Assembly (NCBI GenBank): GCA_964012725.1
Contig: CAXGTL010000003.1
Location: 1 to 54,111 of the forward strand
Direction of reading: 5' to 3'
Length of the DNA: 54,111 bases
Origin: CAXGTL01 sp964012725
Lineage (GTDB): Archaea > Nanobdellota > Nanobdellia > Woesearchaeales > CAXGTL01
This document shows, piece by piece, positions 1 through 8,706 of the stretch (positions are counted from its first letter, which is position 1; the number at the start of each line of letters is the position of its first letter). The position numbers and the translations under genes were made by a program. The notes under the pieces were generated by a model that ran no database searches, was not told where the DNA came from, and saw nothing but the letters and a program-made list of their open reading frames with translations.

Positions 1-145
1 TTTTCTCAATTCTTTTAGATTCATATAAAAATTATTTAATTATTAATATATAAATCTTTCCCACATCACCACTTCTAAGTACTCAAGAACCAAAACATTT
101 ATATATGAGTTCAACCTACTATATAGTAGTAACATATAAAAGTAA

Positions 146-241
146 ATTAGAGGTGTTAAGCACTTCTAATCGAAAATTCACAATCTATCACCTCTTTTTT
201 CCCCAAGGAGGGTTTCTTCGGAGGCCTTCCCAGGGGTTTTT
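146..241 (+). ncRNA. Candidate structured non-coding RNA, two hairpins
   Basis: No coding region is visible in 1-293. A first stem pairs AGAGGTG (149-155) with CACCTCT (189-195) and is followed by a T run. A second, GC-rich hairpin follows: CCCC (201-204) pairs with GGGG (233-236), and ten further pairs join 207-216 to 221-230 around a TTCG tetraloop (217-220). It ends in a T run, so the likely sense is the plus strand. GC-rich islands in an AT-rich archaeal genome are a known sign of RNA genes. TATA-like sequences lie at 97-104 and 131-138. I cannot assign it to RNase P RNA, SRP RNA or tRNA. It could instead be the 3' part of an RNA starting outside the window, or a terminator. Confidence 0.45.
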
Positions 242-293
242 AATCTATATCTTCTAAAACAACTTATTCAGTCTTTATGTTAGGAAATAAGGT

Positions 294-2153
294 TTATTTG
301 TTCTTTTTAGGCTTTTTTTTGACTTCTTTTTTAATATTAAAATTATATACTAGTCCTACTGCAATACCTATTAAAAATATAACAATATAAGCCATATAGT
401 CTTTATTTATGACTATTTGAGAATCAACATTATCATTCAAATATATGTGAAAATTACTTAATTCTAATGCATATTCAGCATATAATAAAGCAGATCCAAT
501 ATCTGTATATTTCAATTCATCAGCATATTCATAATAACTATATCCCATTATTGGGAATATATTATGTTCATTTTCAAGATTTATATTATTTTTAATAATT
601 TTAAGCTTTGTTTCAATGGATCTATTAACATATTCTTGTTTAACACTCATCATATTTAAAATAGAATTTGCTTGAGCTTTTGCTTTTAAAGATTTAAACA
701 AACATAATTCATAATTTCCATCTTTTAAATCTTTTTTTGCATAATCAATTTCTTTATCTATATTCTGAAGGTTAATTGGTAATATCAATCCAAGGTAATT
801 CATTCTTTCTTGAGCTTCTTCTAATTTTTCTTGACATAGTTTTAAAACAACTTTTTCATCTTTAAATAATTCAGTTTTTCCTATGTTGGAATCAAAGAAA
901 ACTTTCCATGATAAAGCACTAAAATATCTTTCTTCTGCAAATGCTAATGTATATAAATAATCTTCATCTTCATTATTTTTAACTTCATCTAATAATTCTT
1001 TTGTTTCAACAATTCTTTCTTTTACAACCATGTAAGTTTGTAAATCACTTACACTCTTAATATCTTTAGAATCAATTTCTTTTTCAAGATTAATTAACTT
1101 TTGTCGTATTAAATCAGCGTATGTAATAGCATCAACATAAGATAAATTTTGTTGTTTTAAATATAATAAATTTAATTTGACATTTGCACCAAAACAATAA
1201 CTTGCACTTGAATAATATTTTTCTTCAAAATAACTTTTTTCACTTGAATTAGAAAGTTGATCAATTTGAATTAATACTTCTTTTTCATTTTCAGTTATTT
1301 CTAAATCAAGTTCATCAATAAAATTTCTACTTCTTGTGCATAAATCTTCAGAAACTTTTTTCATTATAGATACATATTTTTCATTTATTTCCAAACTTTT
1401 ATTATTATTTATGAATTCTTTTCCAGTAAAAGAAAACATAACTTCATTTAAATCTTCAATTTCTATTAATTCAATATTTTTTTCAGAAGCATATTCTTTT
1501 AAATCAATTTCAGCAACAATATCTATTTTAATTTTTTCTTCTTCTTTTAGACTATCTTTTTTTTCTAAATCATCTTTGTTTTCCTTATAATATCTTGTTC
1601 CATATGGAATCATAACTTTTGTCATTCCTGCATCAGCAGCTGCATCAATCTTTTCTTTGATACCAGATACTACTCCAATAAGTCCACCTGAATTAATTGT
1701 TCCTGTGATTGCAACTTCATCATTAATTTGAAGATCAGTTAAGCTTGAAATTGTTAATACAGATATTGCAGCACCTGCACTTGGTCCTCCAATTATTGGT
1801 GCATTTGATTTAATTGTATATATAAAATCATAATTTTCACAATCAACATTACCAAGCTCTGCTTTATTTGATTCAATAAAATCACATGCTATTTCTTTAG
1901 CAAACCTTGTTGATATTTGTGTATCAAGCTTTGTCAAAGGAACTGTATCAATAAATACTCTGCCTTGGCCAGGCTTTATTTCAAGAAACAGGTCAGCAGT
2001 TGCTCCTATTATTGTTCCATTTTGTGATTCAGAAACAGCTAATAATGTTATTCTATTTTCTTTAGCAAATGTAAACGAACATAATACAATTAAAAACAAG
2101 AACAAAATACACAAAACAAATACATTCTTACCTATCCTCATACTCTTTTTCAT
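294..2153 (-). CDS. Secreted, membrane-anchored Lon-like (S16) serine protease without ATPase domain
   Basis: 619 residues. Residues 12-30 form a signal peptide or anchor, and a C-terminal membrane helix sits near residues 588-606, followed by a lysine-rich tail, so the bulk should be extracytoplasmic. The Lon-type proteolytic domain is in the first 240 residues: GGPSAGAA contains the likely nucleophile Ser125, and GVVSGIKEK contains the likely general base Lys166, matching the Ser-Lys dyad of peptidase family S16 (compare archaeal COG1750 proteins). No AAA+ module is present, so ATP-dependent unfolding is not expected. The middle 350 residues are predicted helical, with no domain I recognise. 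Translation starts 27.5 nt from the centre of the TATA palindrome shared with the divergent methyltransferase gene, so the mRNA is probably leaderless. The substrate is unknown; envelope protein processing is an inference. Confidence 0.8.
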   Translation of the reverse strand: MKKSMRIGKNVFVLCILFLFLIVLCSFTFAKENRITLLAVSESQNGTIIGATADLFLEIKPGQGRVFIDTVPLTKLDTQISTRFAKEIACDFIESNKAELGNVDCENYDFIYTIKSNAPIIGGPSAGAAISVLTISSLTDLQINDEVAITGTINSGGLIGVVSGIKEKIDAAADAGMTKVMIPYGTRYYKENKDDLEKKDSLKEEEKIKIDIVAEIDLKEYASEKNIELIEIEDLNEVMFSFTGKEFINNNKSLEINEKYVSIMKKVSEDLCTRSRNFIDELDLEITENEKEVLIQIDQLSNSSEKSYFEEKYYSSASYCFGANVKLNLLYLKQQNLSYVDAITYADLIRQKLINLEKEIDSKDIKSVSDLQTYMVVKERIVETKELLDEVKNNEDEDYLYTLAFAEERYFSALSWKVFFDSNIGKTELFKDEKVVLKLCQEKLEEAQERMNYLGLILPINLQNIDKEIDYAKKDLKDGNYELCLFKSLKAKAQANSILNMMSVKQEYVNRSIETKLKIIKNNINLENEHNIFPIMGYSYYEYADELKYTDIGSALLYAEYALELSNFHIYLNDNVDSQIVINKDYMAYIVIFLIGIAVGLVYNFNIKKEVKKKPKKNK

Positions 2154-2221
2154 AGACTATTGGGATTAGGAAAGCCTTTATAAAGTTTATTGAATTATAA
2201 TATAGTATGAAAGAGAGTATG
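2139..2221. promoter_or_regulatory. Symmetric divergent promoter with one palindromic TATA box
   Basis: CTTTATAAAG (2176-2185) is a perfect palindrome. Its centre is 26.5 nt from the plus-strand ATG at 2207 and 27.5 nt from the minus-strand ATG at 2153, the usual archaeal TATA-to-start spacing for leaderless mRNAs. Both genes open with almost the same 15 bases: CATACTCTTTTTCAT (2139-2153) is the reverse complement of ATGAAAGAGAGTATG (2207-2221) at 14 of 15 positions, and the dyad centre coincides with the TATA palindrome. Confidence 0.65.
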
Positions 2222-3208
2222 AAACTAATCTTCAAATTATCAAAACACAACCTAAAGCTATCAACAGCAGAAGTTTTATCTATTTTACAAACTAAAGAAC
2301 ATAAACTATTAGATAATTTCTTAATTATTGATTCTAAGTTTGATATTGATAAGGTAAAAAGACTTGCATACACAAAATCAGTATACCAATTACTTTTCAC
2401 ATCAAATAAAAAAAACTTAATTAACAAAATCAAAACTTATAATTGGAAATCAATCTACAAATCAAACTTTTGTGTTCAAACACAGAACTCAAAACAAATA
2501 ACAAGCAAAACAATTGCAGATATTATCTGGAATAATTTAGTTGGTGAAGGAAAAACACCAAAAACAAAATTAAAAAACTCAAAAACAGAAATACATTTTA
2601 TATTTACAAAAACAAAAGTGATTGTTGCACAATTAGTGTCTGTTAATCAAGAGGACTTTGCTCACAGAAAGCCACACAATAGACCTGAACTATCACCAAC
2701 AAGCTTAGATCCAAGATTAGCAAGAGCAATGGTTAATTTGTCAGGAGCAAAATTAAATAATACAATATTAGATCCTTTCTGTGGTGTTGGTGGAATATTA
2801 ATTGAATGGGGTTTATTAGGTGGGAAATGTATTGGATACGATATTAACAATATTGAACTAAAAAAGTGCAAAATTAATCTAAAACATTATAAAATTAAAA
2901 CAAATCAATACAAATTAATAAATAAAGATTCATTAACAATAATTAAACATTATAATTATATTGTAACAGATTTTCCTTATGGTAGAAATTCAAAAATAAA
3001 TAAAGAACTAAAACAATTGTACTCAGATTTCTTAAAAATCTGTAAAAAAACTATAAAACCAAAGACAATAGTGGTTGGTGTTCCTAATTTTATTAACTTT
3101 AAAGATATAATCAAACAAACAAAACAAAAAAACAAATACAAAATAAAACATAAATTCAAAATATATATTCATAAAAGTTTAACAAAAGAAGTTTATGTTT
3201 TGGAGTAA
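2207..3208 (+). CDS. tRNA (guanine10-N2)-methyltransferase, archaeal Trm11/Trm-G10 type
   Basis: 333 residues. The C-terminal half is a class I SAM-dependent methyltransferase: the SAM-binding motif DPFCGVGG begins at residue 189 and an acidic loop GYDIN follows. The catalytic motif IV is TDFPYG at residues 254-259, a variant of the usual DPPY. The N-terminal half is divergent and sits where the THUMP domain lies in this family (COG1041). The enzyme should methylate N2 of G10 in tRNA. A second in-frame ATG at 2219 (MKLIFKLSKHN) matches typical family N-termini, but the TATA spacing favours 2207. The phenylalanine in motif IV is worth noting but does not by itself argue against activity. Confidence 0.8.
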   Translation: MKESMKLIFKLSKHNLKLSTAEVLSILQTKEHKLLDNFLIIDSKFDIDKVKRLAYTKSVYQLLFTSNKKNLINKIKTYNWKSIYKSNFCVQTQNSKQITSKTIADIIWNNLVGEGKTPKTKLKNSKTEIHFIFTKTKVIVAQLVSVNQEDFAHRKPHNRPELSPTSLDPRLARAMVNLSGAKLNNTILDPFCGVGGILIEWGLLGGKCIGYDINNIELKKCKINLKHYKIKTNQYKLINKDSLTIIKHYNYIVTDFPYGRNSKINKELKQLYSDFLKICKKTIKPKTIVVGVPNFINFKDIIKQTKQKNKYKIKHKFKIYIHKSLTKEVYVLE

Positions 3209-3251
3209 TTAACTCTTTTTAAATTTTTTTATCTAATTTCATTATTTCAAA

Positions 3252-3596
3252 CTAAAACTTTAATTCATCTCGTATATGGATATCCTTTTGATACGCAGTT
3301 CCCTTTGGCAGTTCTATGACATACTTTGCTTTTTGTTTTGGCCAATAATTTCTAAATGGTCTTAGGTTTTGTACAATCTCAACAACTTTTTTTTCAGAAT
3401 CTAAAAACAAAACATCAACTGGGAAAAAAACAAACAACATTGTTATTCCAATTATATGTTCTTTTTTAAAAACAAAAACATAACCAATATCTTTTATACC
3501 TCTTTTAAACATTAAACCAGTTCCTTGTGTAAACATATTTTTTAGAATTTTTTTATTACTAACAATTATTCTATTGTCGCTTGATCTTTTTATCAT
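3252..3596 (-). CDS. DUF192 family protein
   Basis: 114 residues, typical of the DUF192 (COG1430) family. The signature regions are present: GLMFKRGI near residue 28, a MLFVFFPVDVLFLD core, and the C-terminal YVIELPKGTA strand. Many family members are secreted, but no signal peptide is seen here, so this copy should be cytoplasmic. The biochemical function of the family is not established. On the minus strand a TATA box at about 3617-3625 lies 25 nt upstream of the start, suggesting a leaderless mRNA. The mobile element at 3641-3757 lies just upstream and leaves this TATA box intact. Confidence 0.8.
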   Translation of the reverse strand: MIKRSSDNRIIVSNKKILKNMFTQGTGLMFKRGIKDIGYVFVFKKEHIIGITMLFVFFPVDVLFLDSEKKVVEIVQNLRPFRNYWPKQKAKYVIELPKGTAYQKDIHIRDELKF

Positions 3597-3640
3597 ATTT
3601 TAGTTAATATTGTTTGTATATAAATATCTTTTTATAAATA

Positions 3641-3757
3641 GGCTTGTAGAAATCCTATTGCTGCCTTCTTATTTCTGCCGTTGTTATGACTCATCTTTTA
3701 ATAAGTTATAACAGGCAGGGCAGCATCGAACGTTAGTGAGTAAGGATTTCTGCAAGG
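3641..3757. mobile_element. Miniature structured element, copy 1, with 10-bp flanking repeat
   Basis: The ends form a 14-bp stem (3643-3656 with 3743-3756, one G-U pair). Inside are a 7-bp stem (3659-3665 with 3719-3725) and a hairpin (3675-3679 with 3714-3718, then 3682-3691 with 3704-3713) with a 12-nt loop. A 9-nt bulge (3666-3674) and a 17-nt internal loop (3726-3742, containing GAACGTTAGTGA) complete it. Flanking direct repeats TTTATAAATA (3631-3640) and TTTATATATA (3758-3767) match at 9 of 10 positions. The second copy, at 50207-50325, has the same helices and loop lengths. It encodes no protein. Whether the fold acts as RNA or as single-stranded DNA is unknown, and the strand is undetermined. 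Confidence 0.7.
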
Positions 3758-3826
3758 TTTATATATAATAATTATATGTCAATCTTACACAACTTTTATA
3801 TATAATCTATTACCTATAATAAGATA

Positions 3827-4378
3827 ATGCAAAAATCAGGTGATGGGGGAGAAATAGTACTATTAAAACAAGTTCTAAAGAAGACTTTCTCTAAAATTAA
3901 AGAGGATATAACTTTAAATTCAAATAAATTAGAATTAAATTCTAATGATATAAATATTTTAAACAAAAATGTAGAATTATTTACAAAAGAATTAAAAAAT
4001 ATAAAATCTTTATTAAATCATATTAATTCTTCTCTCAAGAATGCACAACAACAAACACAAAATATGCAAATACAACCTCAACAAATTCATCAACAACAAT
4101 TTCAACAACCAAATACAGGGCTAAGAACAGAAATGATTCGTCGTCTAAAAAGAAACAAAAAAGTTGTTATAAAACAAAAAATATTAAGTGTAATTTCATC
4201 AGGTCAATACACATTACCTGAAATTAAAGATGTTATTGTTGATGAAAATAATTATTGTTCAAAAGCATCATTTTATCGTTATTTTGAAGAACTTAAAAAT
4301 AGGCAATTTGTTGAAGTAATTGACATTAATGATATTAAGATTGTTGTAATAAAGTCTCAGACAAGTACCAGATTATAA
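3827..4378 (+). CDS. Coiled-coil protein with C-terminal winged-helix domain
   Basis: 183 residues. Residues 10-75 look like a coiled coil. A Gln-rich linker follows at about 70-95. The last 85 residues form a helix-turn-helix of winged type (KILSVISSGQYTLPEIKD followed by a KASFYRYFEELKNRQF recognition region and a short beta hairpin). The layout suggests an oligomeric DNA-binding protein, perhaps a transcription regulator; targets are unknown. A TATA box near 3793-3803 is about 28 nt upstream of the ATG, so the mRNA is probably leaderless. An inverted repeat AGTCTCA/TGAGACT straddles the stop codon and belongs to the hexamer cluster downstream. Confidence 0.6.
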   Translation: MQKSGDGGEIVLLKQVLKKTFSKIKEDITLNSNKLELNSNDINILNKNVELFTKELKNIKSLLNHINSSLKNAQQQTQNMQIQPQQIHQQQFQQPNTGLRTEMIRRLKRNKKVVIKQKILSVISSGQYTLPEIKDVIVDENNYCSKASFYRYFEELKNRQFVEVIDINDIKIVVIKSQTSTRL

Positions 4379-4649
4379 AAGACTCTGTGAGACTAATTCT
4401 AAGTATTAAATGAGACAAAATTAAGACATTTAACATACTAATTGAGACTATTTGAGACTAAATTGAGACCAAATGAGTCTTGATTTTTCATATCAAAGTC
4501 AGGCAAAACTTACTATGAAAAAAGCAAAACAAATAGAATTTTACTTGGAAAAACAAGCTCAAAAACGAAAGCTTTAAATACTAATCTTCGTTGATATAGT
4601 TTTAATCCAATATGAATCATATATGGATGAAAAACCAATTAAAGTCTCA
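4354..4649 (+). promoter_or_regulatory. Cluster of TGAGAC hexamers upstream of the surface protein gene
   Basis: The 430-bp gap 4379-4808 has no convincing gene. TGAGAC occurs at 4388, 4411, 4443, 4453 and 4464, with TGAGTC at 4474, and the reverse complement GTCTCA at 4354 and 4644. The last four plus-strand sites are spaced 10, 11 and 10 bp, so they face the same side of the helix, which suggests cooperative protein binding. A TATA-like CTTTAAATA (4571-4579) follows. This would give the 4809 gene a leader of about 200 nt, with small hairpins at 4733-4752 and TTCCAAATGGAA near 4776. Confidence 0.45.
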
Positions 4650-4808
4650 AATTCAAGAGATTAGTTTGAGGGGTAAACTTTAAGGTTATAAAATCATTAA
4701 ATGTAAGTGAAAAAGCTTAATTTAATTAAAAAAGAGCTCAAAACTGCTCTAATTATTAAAAAAAACTATAAAATTCCAAATGGAACAAAAAATGAGGTGT
4801 ATTAAAAA

Positions 4809-7800
4809 ATGGTGAAAATTAATAAAAGTATATTATTTATAGGTTTAATTCTATTGATGGCATTTTCTGTGGTCGCGTCGCATTCTGCTGCTTATTTGCA
4901 AATCATAAGTGAAAGTGGTGCTGATCTTGATCGAAGTGTTCCTTTTACAACAGGAAACACTAACTTCCTTGTTAATTTTTCATCAGATTCAGCCATTAGC
5001 AGTGGTACTGATCAGGTTAATGTAACTATAAGGTCAACATCCAATCCAAATGGATTCATAGTTACTTTAAATGAATCAGGATCTGCTACTAATCATTATA
5101 ATTTAACTGTTAATACAACTCAACCACATATTATAATGGGAAATACAACTGATGGATTTATTTCTGTTTCAACAACAGGTGCAAATCCCGCAGGTGGACA
5201 ATCTAATTATACTATTAATGTATCAAATAATCCTCATGTAAATGAAATTATTAATGTTACTTATATTGCAGCTGGTGCAACAAGTGGTGTATCAGATACA
5301 ATAATTATAGAACAAACTGGTGTTGCTTATTGGTTTAATGGTGGAACAGGTGTTGCATATTTAAACAGTTCTTACACAGAAAATGAAGATTCAAGCAGCT
5401 TCTTATGGGATATGCTTGGAATTGGTGTAAATGATACTGGTCAAAACAAATATCCAGCTGTTGTTGAAAATATTACTGTTCTTTTAAATACATCTTCATC
5501 AGAAAATCTAACTATTTGTTTGAATGAATCAGGAGTAAACACAGGTGTATTTAATGTACAAACACCTTGCTTGTTTATGAGTGAAGGAAATTTAAGTTAT
5601 GCATTAAATTGGAATTTAACAGCAAGTTCAGAACTTGATAATGCATTATTAATAGTAGAAGGAGACAGCATAAATTTGACATATCAAGATACTAACTTCT
5701 TTGGAACTACTATTGAGAATGCAGATTTAATTTGGGTAGATACAAAAGGCCAAATTGAAGCAGGTGCAACAACAGAATTAGATGTAAACAATGCAACAGG
5801 AGTAATGGACTTTTTCACAGTATATGATAATGGAACAAATGTAGATTATTCTGCAATTGATAACAATGCAAGATATCTAACAATTACTAGTTATGATGTA
5901 AATTGGGGATCATTAGGAAGTGTTACAGTTGGAATGAATGAAACTGGTACAAATACTGGAATATTTAATCTTAATGGCACTACAATGTTTGCAAACACAA
6001 CACTTTCTTCAGGTGCAAGTTATTGGAGTGGAACTAAATTACAATTAGCAGCAAGAGAAGGTGGTTATGTTAATGTAACTTATAATGATGTTGCAAACTT
6101 CACTGGTCAAACACCAGTAGCAGGAGCAGTTGTTTCTTTAACTGTTAGTGATAAAGCTGATCTTACATTTAATTATTCAGGAAGTGCATTAGGTACAGGG
6201 GATAGTGTTTTAATCAAAGTAAATGATAGTGATTTGAATACAGATGCTTCAATACAAGAATCAGCAACTATAACTATTTCAAGTACAAGATGTAGAGCTG
6301 CTGGAGGCGGTGAAGGTGTTAGTTATGTAACTATGTACTTAAATGAATCAAATGAAGGAGGAACAGCAACAGCAACAGATTCGTCTGTATTTGCAATTTT
6401 AAATACAACGCTTCGTTTCGGAGATGTAAATAATGGAACTACAGGTTATAATAATATCTCACAGGGTTGTGTAAGTGATCTTAATGAAACATGGATCAAT
6501 GTAACATCAGGAGATATAATATATATCAACTTTACAGATACAACTGGTACTAGTGTAACATCAACATTAACTGCATGGCTTGACCAAACTGCAGATTTTA
6601 CTATAACTACTAATGCAAGAGTTGTTTCAACAGACTTTAATAGAACAGATTCAGTATTCTTAAATTTTACAGATTCTGGTTTTAATACAAATAATGCAAG
6701 TGTTCAGTGTGTACCTTTGATTGTTAATTCAACAACAAATCCAACAGGTATTATAGTTGCATTAAATGAAACAGGAGATAATACTGGGACATTTGAAACA
6801 GCTGTAGCAAACTGTACAGCAGGTGGTAGAATTGAAACAAATCTAACATTAACTACAAGTAGTTCAGATAATAATTCAAACTTACTACAAGTAACAGATG
6901 GAGATACTGTACAAGTTGTATATAATGATGATAAAGGACTAAGTGGTTCAAATCCAGCTATCTTAAGTAGAACATTTGATGTACAATATGATGCAAGTTT
7001 ATCATTTGATAAGAGTGTATATCGTGAGAGTAATCTTGATGAAATTATAATTACTATTATAGATCTTGATAATAGATCACAAGTAAATATTTCAGAGATT
7101 ACATTAAACAGTAGTACAGATTCAGCTGGTATAAATATTACATTAAACAGATCAAGTTCAGGACCAACATCTGTATTCAATGTTTCAGTAACTGATGCAG
7201 GAGTTAAAGCAAAGATTTATGTGAATACTAGTGCAAGTTCAGGAACTCCGGGATCAGATTATCATTTAGATGTTATACCAGGTGGATGGATACAAGCTAG
7301 ATATGTAGATCAAACTAATGGCGCAATTTATACAGCAAAAGCAAGAATTGCAAACAATACAGTTGCAATTACATTAAACTCTACTTTATTCAAACCATCA
7401 GGTTCAGAAGGGTTCTTAATAACTGTAAATGATCCTGGTAACAATACAAATGTAAGTGCTATTGATACAGTTGAAGTTAAAGTAAATACAACAGCAAGTG
7501 ATACAACATTAACTTCATTAGTTGCAACAGAAACAGGTGCTGATACAGGATTATTTACAATAAATTATACTTTAAGTACTTCAGCAGCAGCAACAAATGT
7601 ATTATTAGTAAGTTCAAGTAATATAATGCAGCACATTAGGGTTTATTACGATCCAACTTTGAATGGTTCATCATCAGATGATCCAGGAATTGTAATGGAA
7701 CAAATGGTTGGTTATTTCACAGCTTCAGCAGAGTTAGATGGAACTAATTACAATACATCAGGTACAGTAAATTTCACAGTAATAGATCATGATGCAAACA

Positions 7801-8585
7801 CAGATAATGATGCAGTAGACACTTTAACTGCTTATACTGAAACTGATCTAAACTCTACTAATGTTGTATCAATAACAATGGTAGAAACAGGATTAAATAC
7901 AGGTGTATTCAGAAACTCAACAATGACATTTGGTTCTTCAAGTTTAGTAAATGCAAGAGCTGGTGATACAATTAAATTATGGCGTCAAGATACTGAAAAA
8001 GACGGCTCAACAAAATCTAATAAAACAGATTTCGCAGTAATGAACATACCAGTAACAATCGCAGGTGGTGGAGCAGCAGGTACAGGTTGGGATTTAATTT
8101 CAATTCCATTAACATTAGCTGATACATCTGTAAGTGATGCATTATCAGATGTTGTGTATGAAACACTTTATGAATATAATCCTACAACTGATGAATGGAC
8201 AATACCAACAACATTGTCTCCATTAAAAGGATATGCAATTAAAGTAAATTCAACACAAATAGCATACTTTACACCGATTACAAGCACTTTAGATACTTCA
8301 AGAGCATATGCAGCTCCAACAGAATTAGCACTAAGTACAAAATGGAATTTGATTGGTATTAATAACATATCAAATGGTCAAATTAGAGATGTATTTGGTA
8401 CTTCATTAAAAAGCGGAGCAAATCCAACATGGTCATTCTTATATGATTGGGGAGGATTAGCATATTCAATTGAATTAGCATCAGCGACTTCAGCAAAAGA
8501 CTTAGCAGTTGGAACTGGTTATTTTATATATGTATTACCAGATGCAACTAATAGAGACATACCAAGAAGTGGATCCGGAAGATAG
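4809..8585 (+). CDS. Large secreted S-layer-like glycoprotein with Ig-like repeats
   Basis: 1258 residues. An N-terminal signal peptide (residues 1-24) is followed by beta-rich repeats of roughly 120-150 residues. Each carries a variant of NETGxNTGxF, for example NESGVNTGVF, NETGTNTGIF, NETGDNTGTF, TETGADTGLF and VETGLNTGVF. N-glycosylation sequons (NxS/T) are dense throughout. The C-terminal 190 residues form two GWDLIS/KWNLIG modules of the sort found at the ends of archaeal surface proteins; no C-terminal membrane helix is visible. Very similar ETGxNTGxF repeats occur, as far as I recall, in thaumarchaeal S-layer proteins. A GAGGTG ribosome binding site at 4793-4798 supports the start. It may be the main S-layer protein or an abundant envelope component; attachment could be through the neighbouring anchored protein. 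Confidence 0.75.
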   Translation: MVKINKSILFIGLILLMAFSVVASHSAAYLQIISESGADLDRSVPFTTGNTNFLVNFSSDSAISSGTDQVNVTIRSTSNPNGFIVTLNESGSATNHYNLTVNTTQPHIIMGNTTDGFISVSTTGANPAGGQSNYTINVSNNPHVNEIINVTYIAAGATSGVSDTIIIEQTGVAYWFNGGTGVAYLNSSYTENEDSSSFLWDMLGIGVNDTGQNKYPAVVENITVLLNTSSSENLTICLNESGVNTGVFNVQTPCLFMSEGNLSYALNWNLTASSELDNALLIVEGDSINLTYQDTNFFGTTIENADLIWVDTKGQIEAGATTELDVNNATGVMDFFTVYDNGTNVDYSAIDNNARYLTITSYDVNWGSLGSVTVGMNETGTNTGIFNLNGTTMFANTTLSSGASYWSGTKLQLAAREGGYVNVTYNDVANFTGQTPVAGAVVSLTVSDKADLTFNYSGSALGTGDSVLIKVNDSDLNTDASIQESATITISSTRCRAAGGGEGVSYVTMYLNESNEGGTATATDSSVFAILNTTLRFGDVNNGTTGYNNISQGCVSDLNETWINVTSGDIIYINFTDTTGTSVTSTLTAWLDQTADFTITTNARVVSTDFNRTDSVFLNFTDSGFNTNNASVQCVPLIVNSTTNPTGIIVALNETGDNTGTFETAVANCTAGGRIETNLTLTTSSSDNNSNLLQVTDGDTVQVVYNDDKGLSGSNPAILSRTFDVQYDASLSFDKSVYRESNLDEIIITIIDLDNRSQVNISEITLNSSTDSAGINITLNRSSSGPTSVFNVSVTDAGVKAKIYVNTSASSGTPGSDYHLDVIPGGWIQARYVDQTNGAIYTAKARIANNTVAITLNSTLFKPSGSEGFLITVNDPGNNTNVSAIDTVEVKVNTTASDTTLTSLVATETGADTGLFTINYTLSTSAAATNVLLVSSSNIMQHIRVYYDPTLNGSSSDDPGIVMEQMVGYFTASAELDGTNYNTSGTVNFTVIDHDANTDNDAVDTLTAYTETDLNSTNVVSITMVETGLNTGVFRNSTMTFGSSSLVNARAGDTIKLWRQDTEKDGSTKSNKTDFAVMNIPVTIAGGGAAGTGWDLISIPLTLADTSVSDALSDVVYETLYEYNPTTDEWTIPTTLSPLKGYAIKVNSTQIAYFTPITSTLDTSRAYAAPTELALSTKWNLIGINNISNGQIRDVFGTSLKSGANPTWSFLYDWGGLAYSIELASATSAKDLAVGTGYFIYVLPDATNRDIPRSGSGR

Positions 8586-8600
8586 ATTTAAATAATCTTC

Positions 8601-8625
8601 CAATTTTTTTATTTTATTTTATTAT
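8601..8625 (+). terminator. Poly-T terminator after the S-layer-like gene
   Basis: A T-rich run with a seven-T stretch follows the stop codon within about 20 nt and has no stable hairpin, as expected for archaeal transcription termination. Confidence 0.4.
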
Positions 8626-8706
8626 CATTAACATAATTAACATAAATAAGTTTATAAGTTATTTATAATAAGTTCATAAGAATTTTACAAAGAGGATGGA
8701 AATAAT

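Noticed and set aside
4611..4682. 23-codon open frame in the leader of the S-layer-like gene
   Set aside because: It has no ribosome binding site or good TATA spacing, and open frames this short are expected by chance.
5800..8400. Open frames antisense to the S-layer-like gene (for example 6704-7180 and 8168-8368)
   Set aside because: They are shadows of the repeat-rich sense frame with no start signals or recognisable products.
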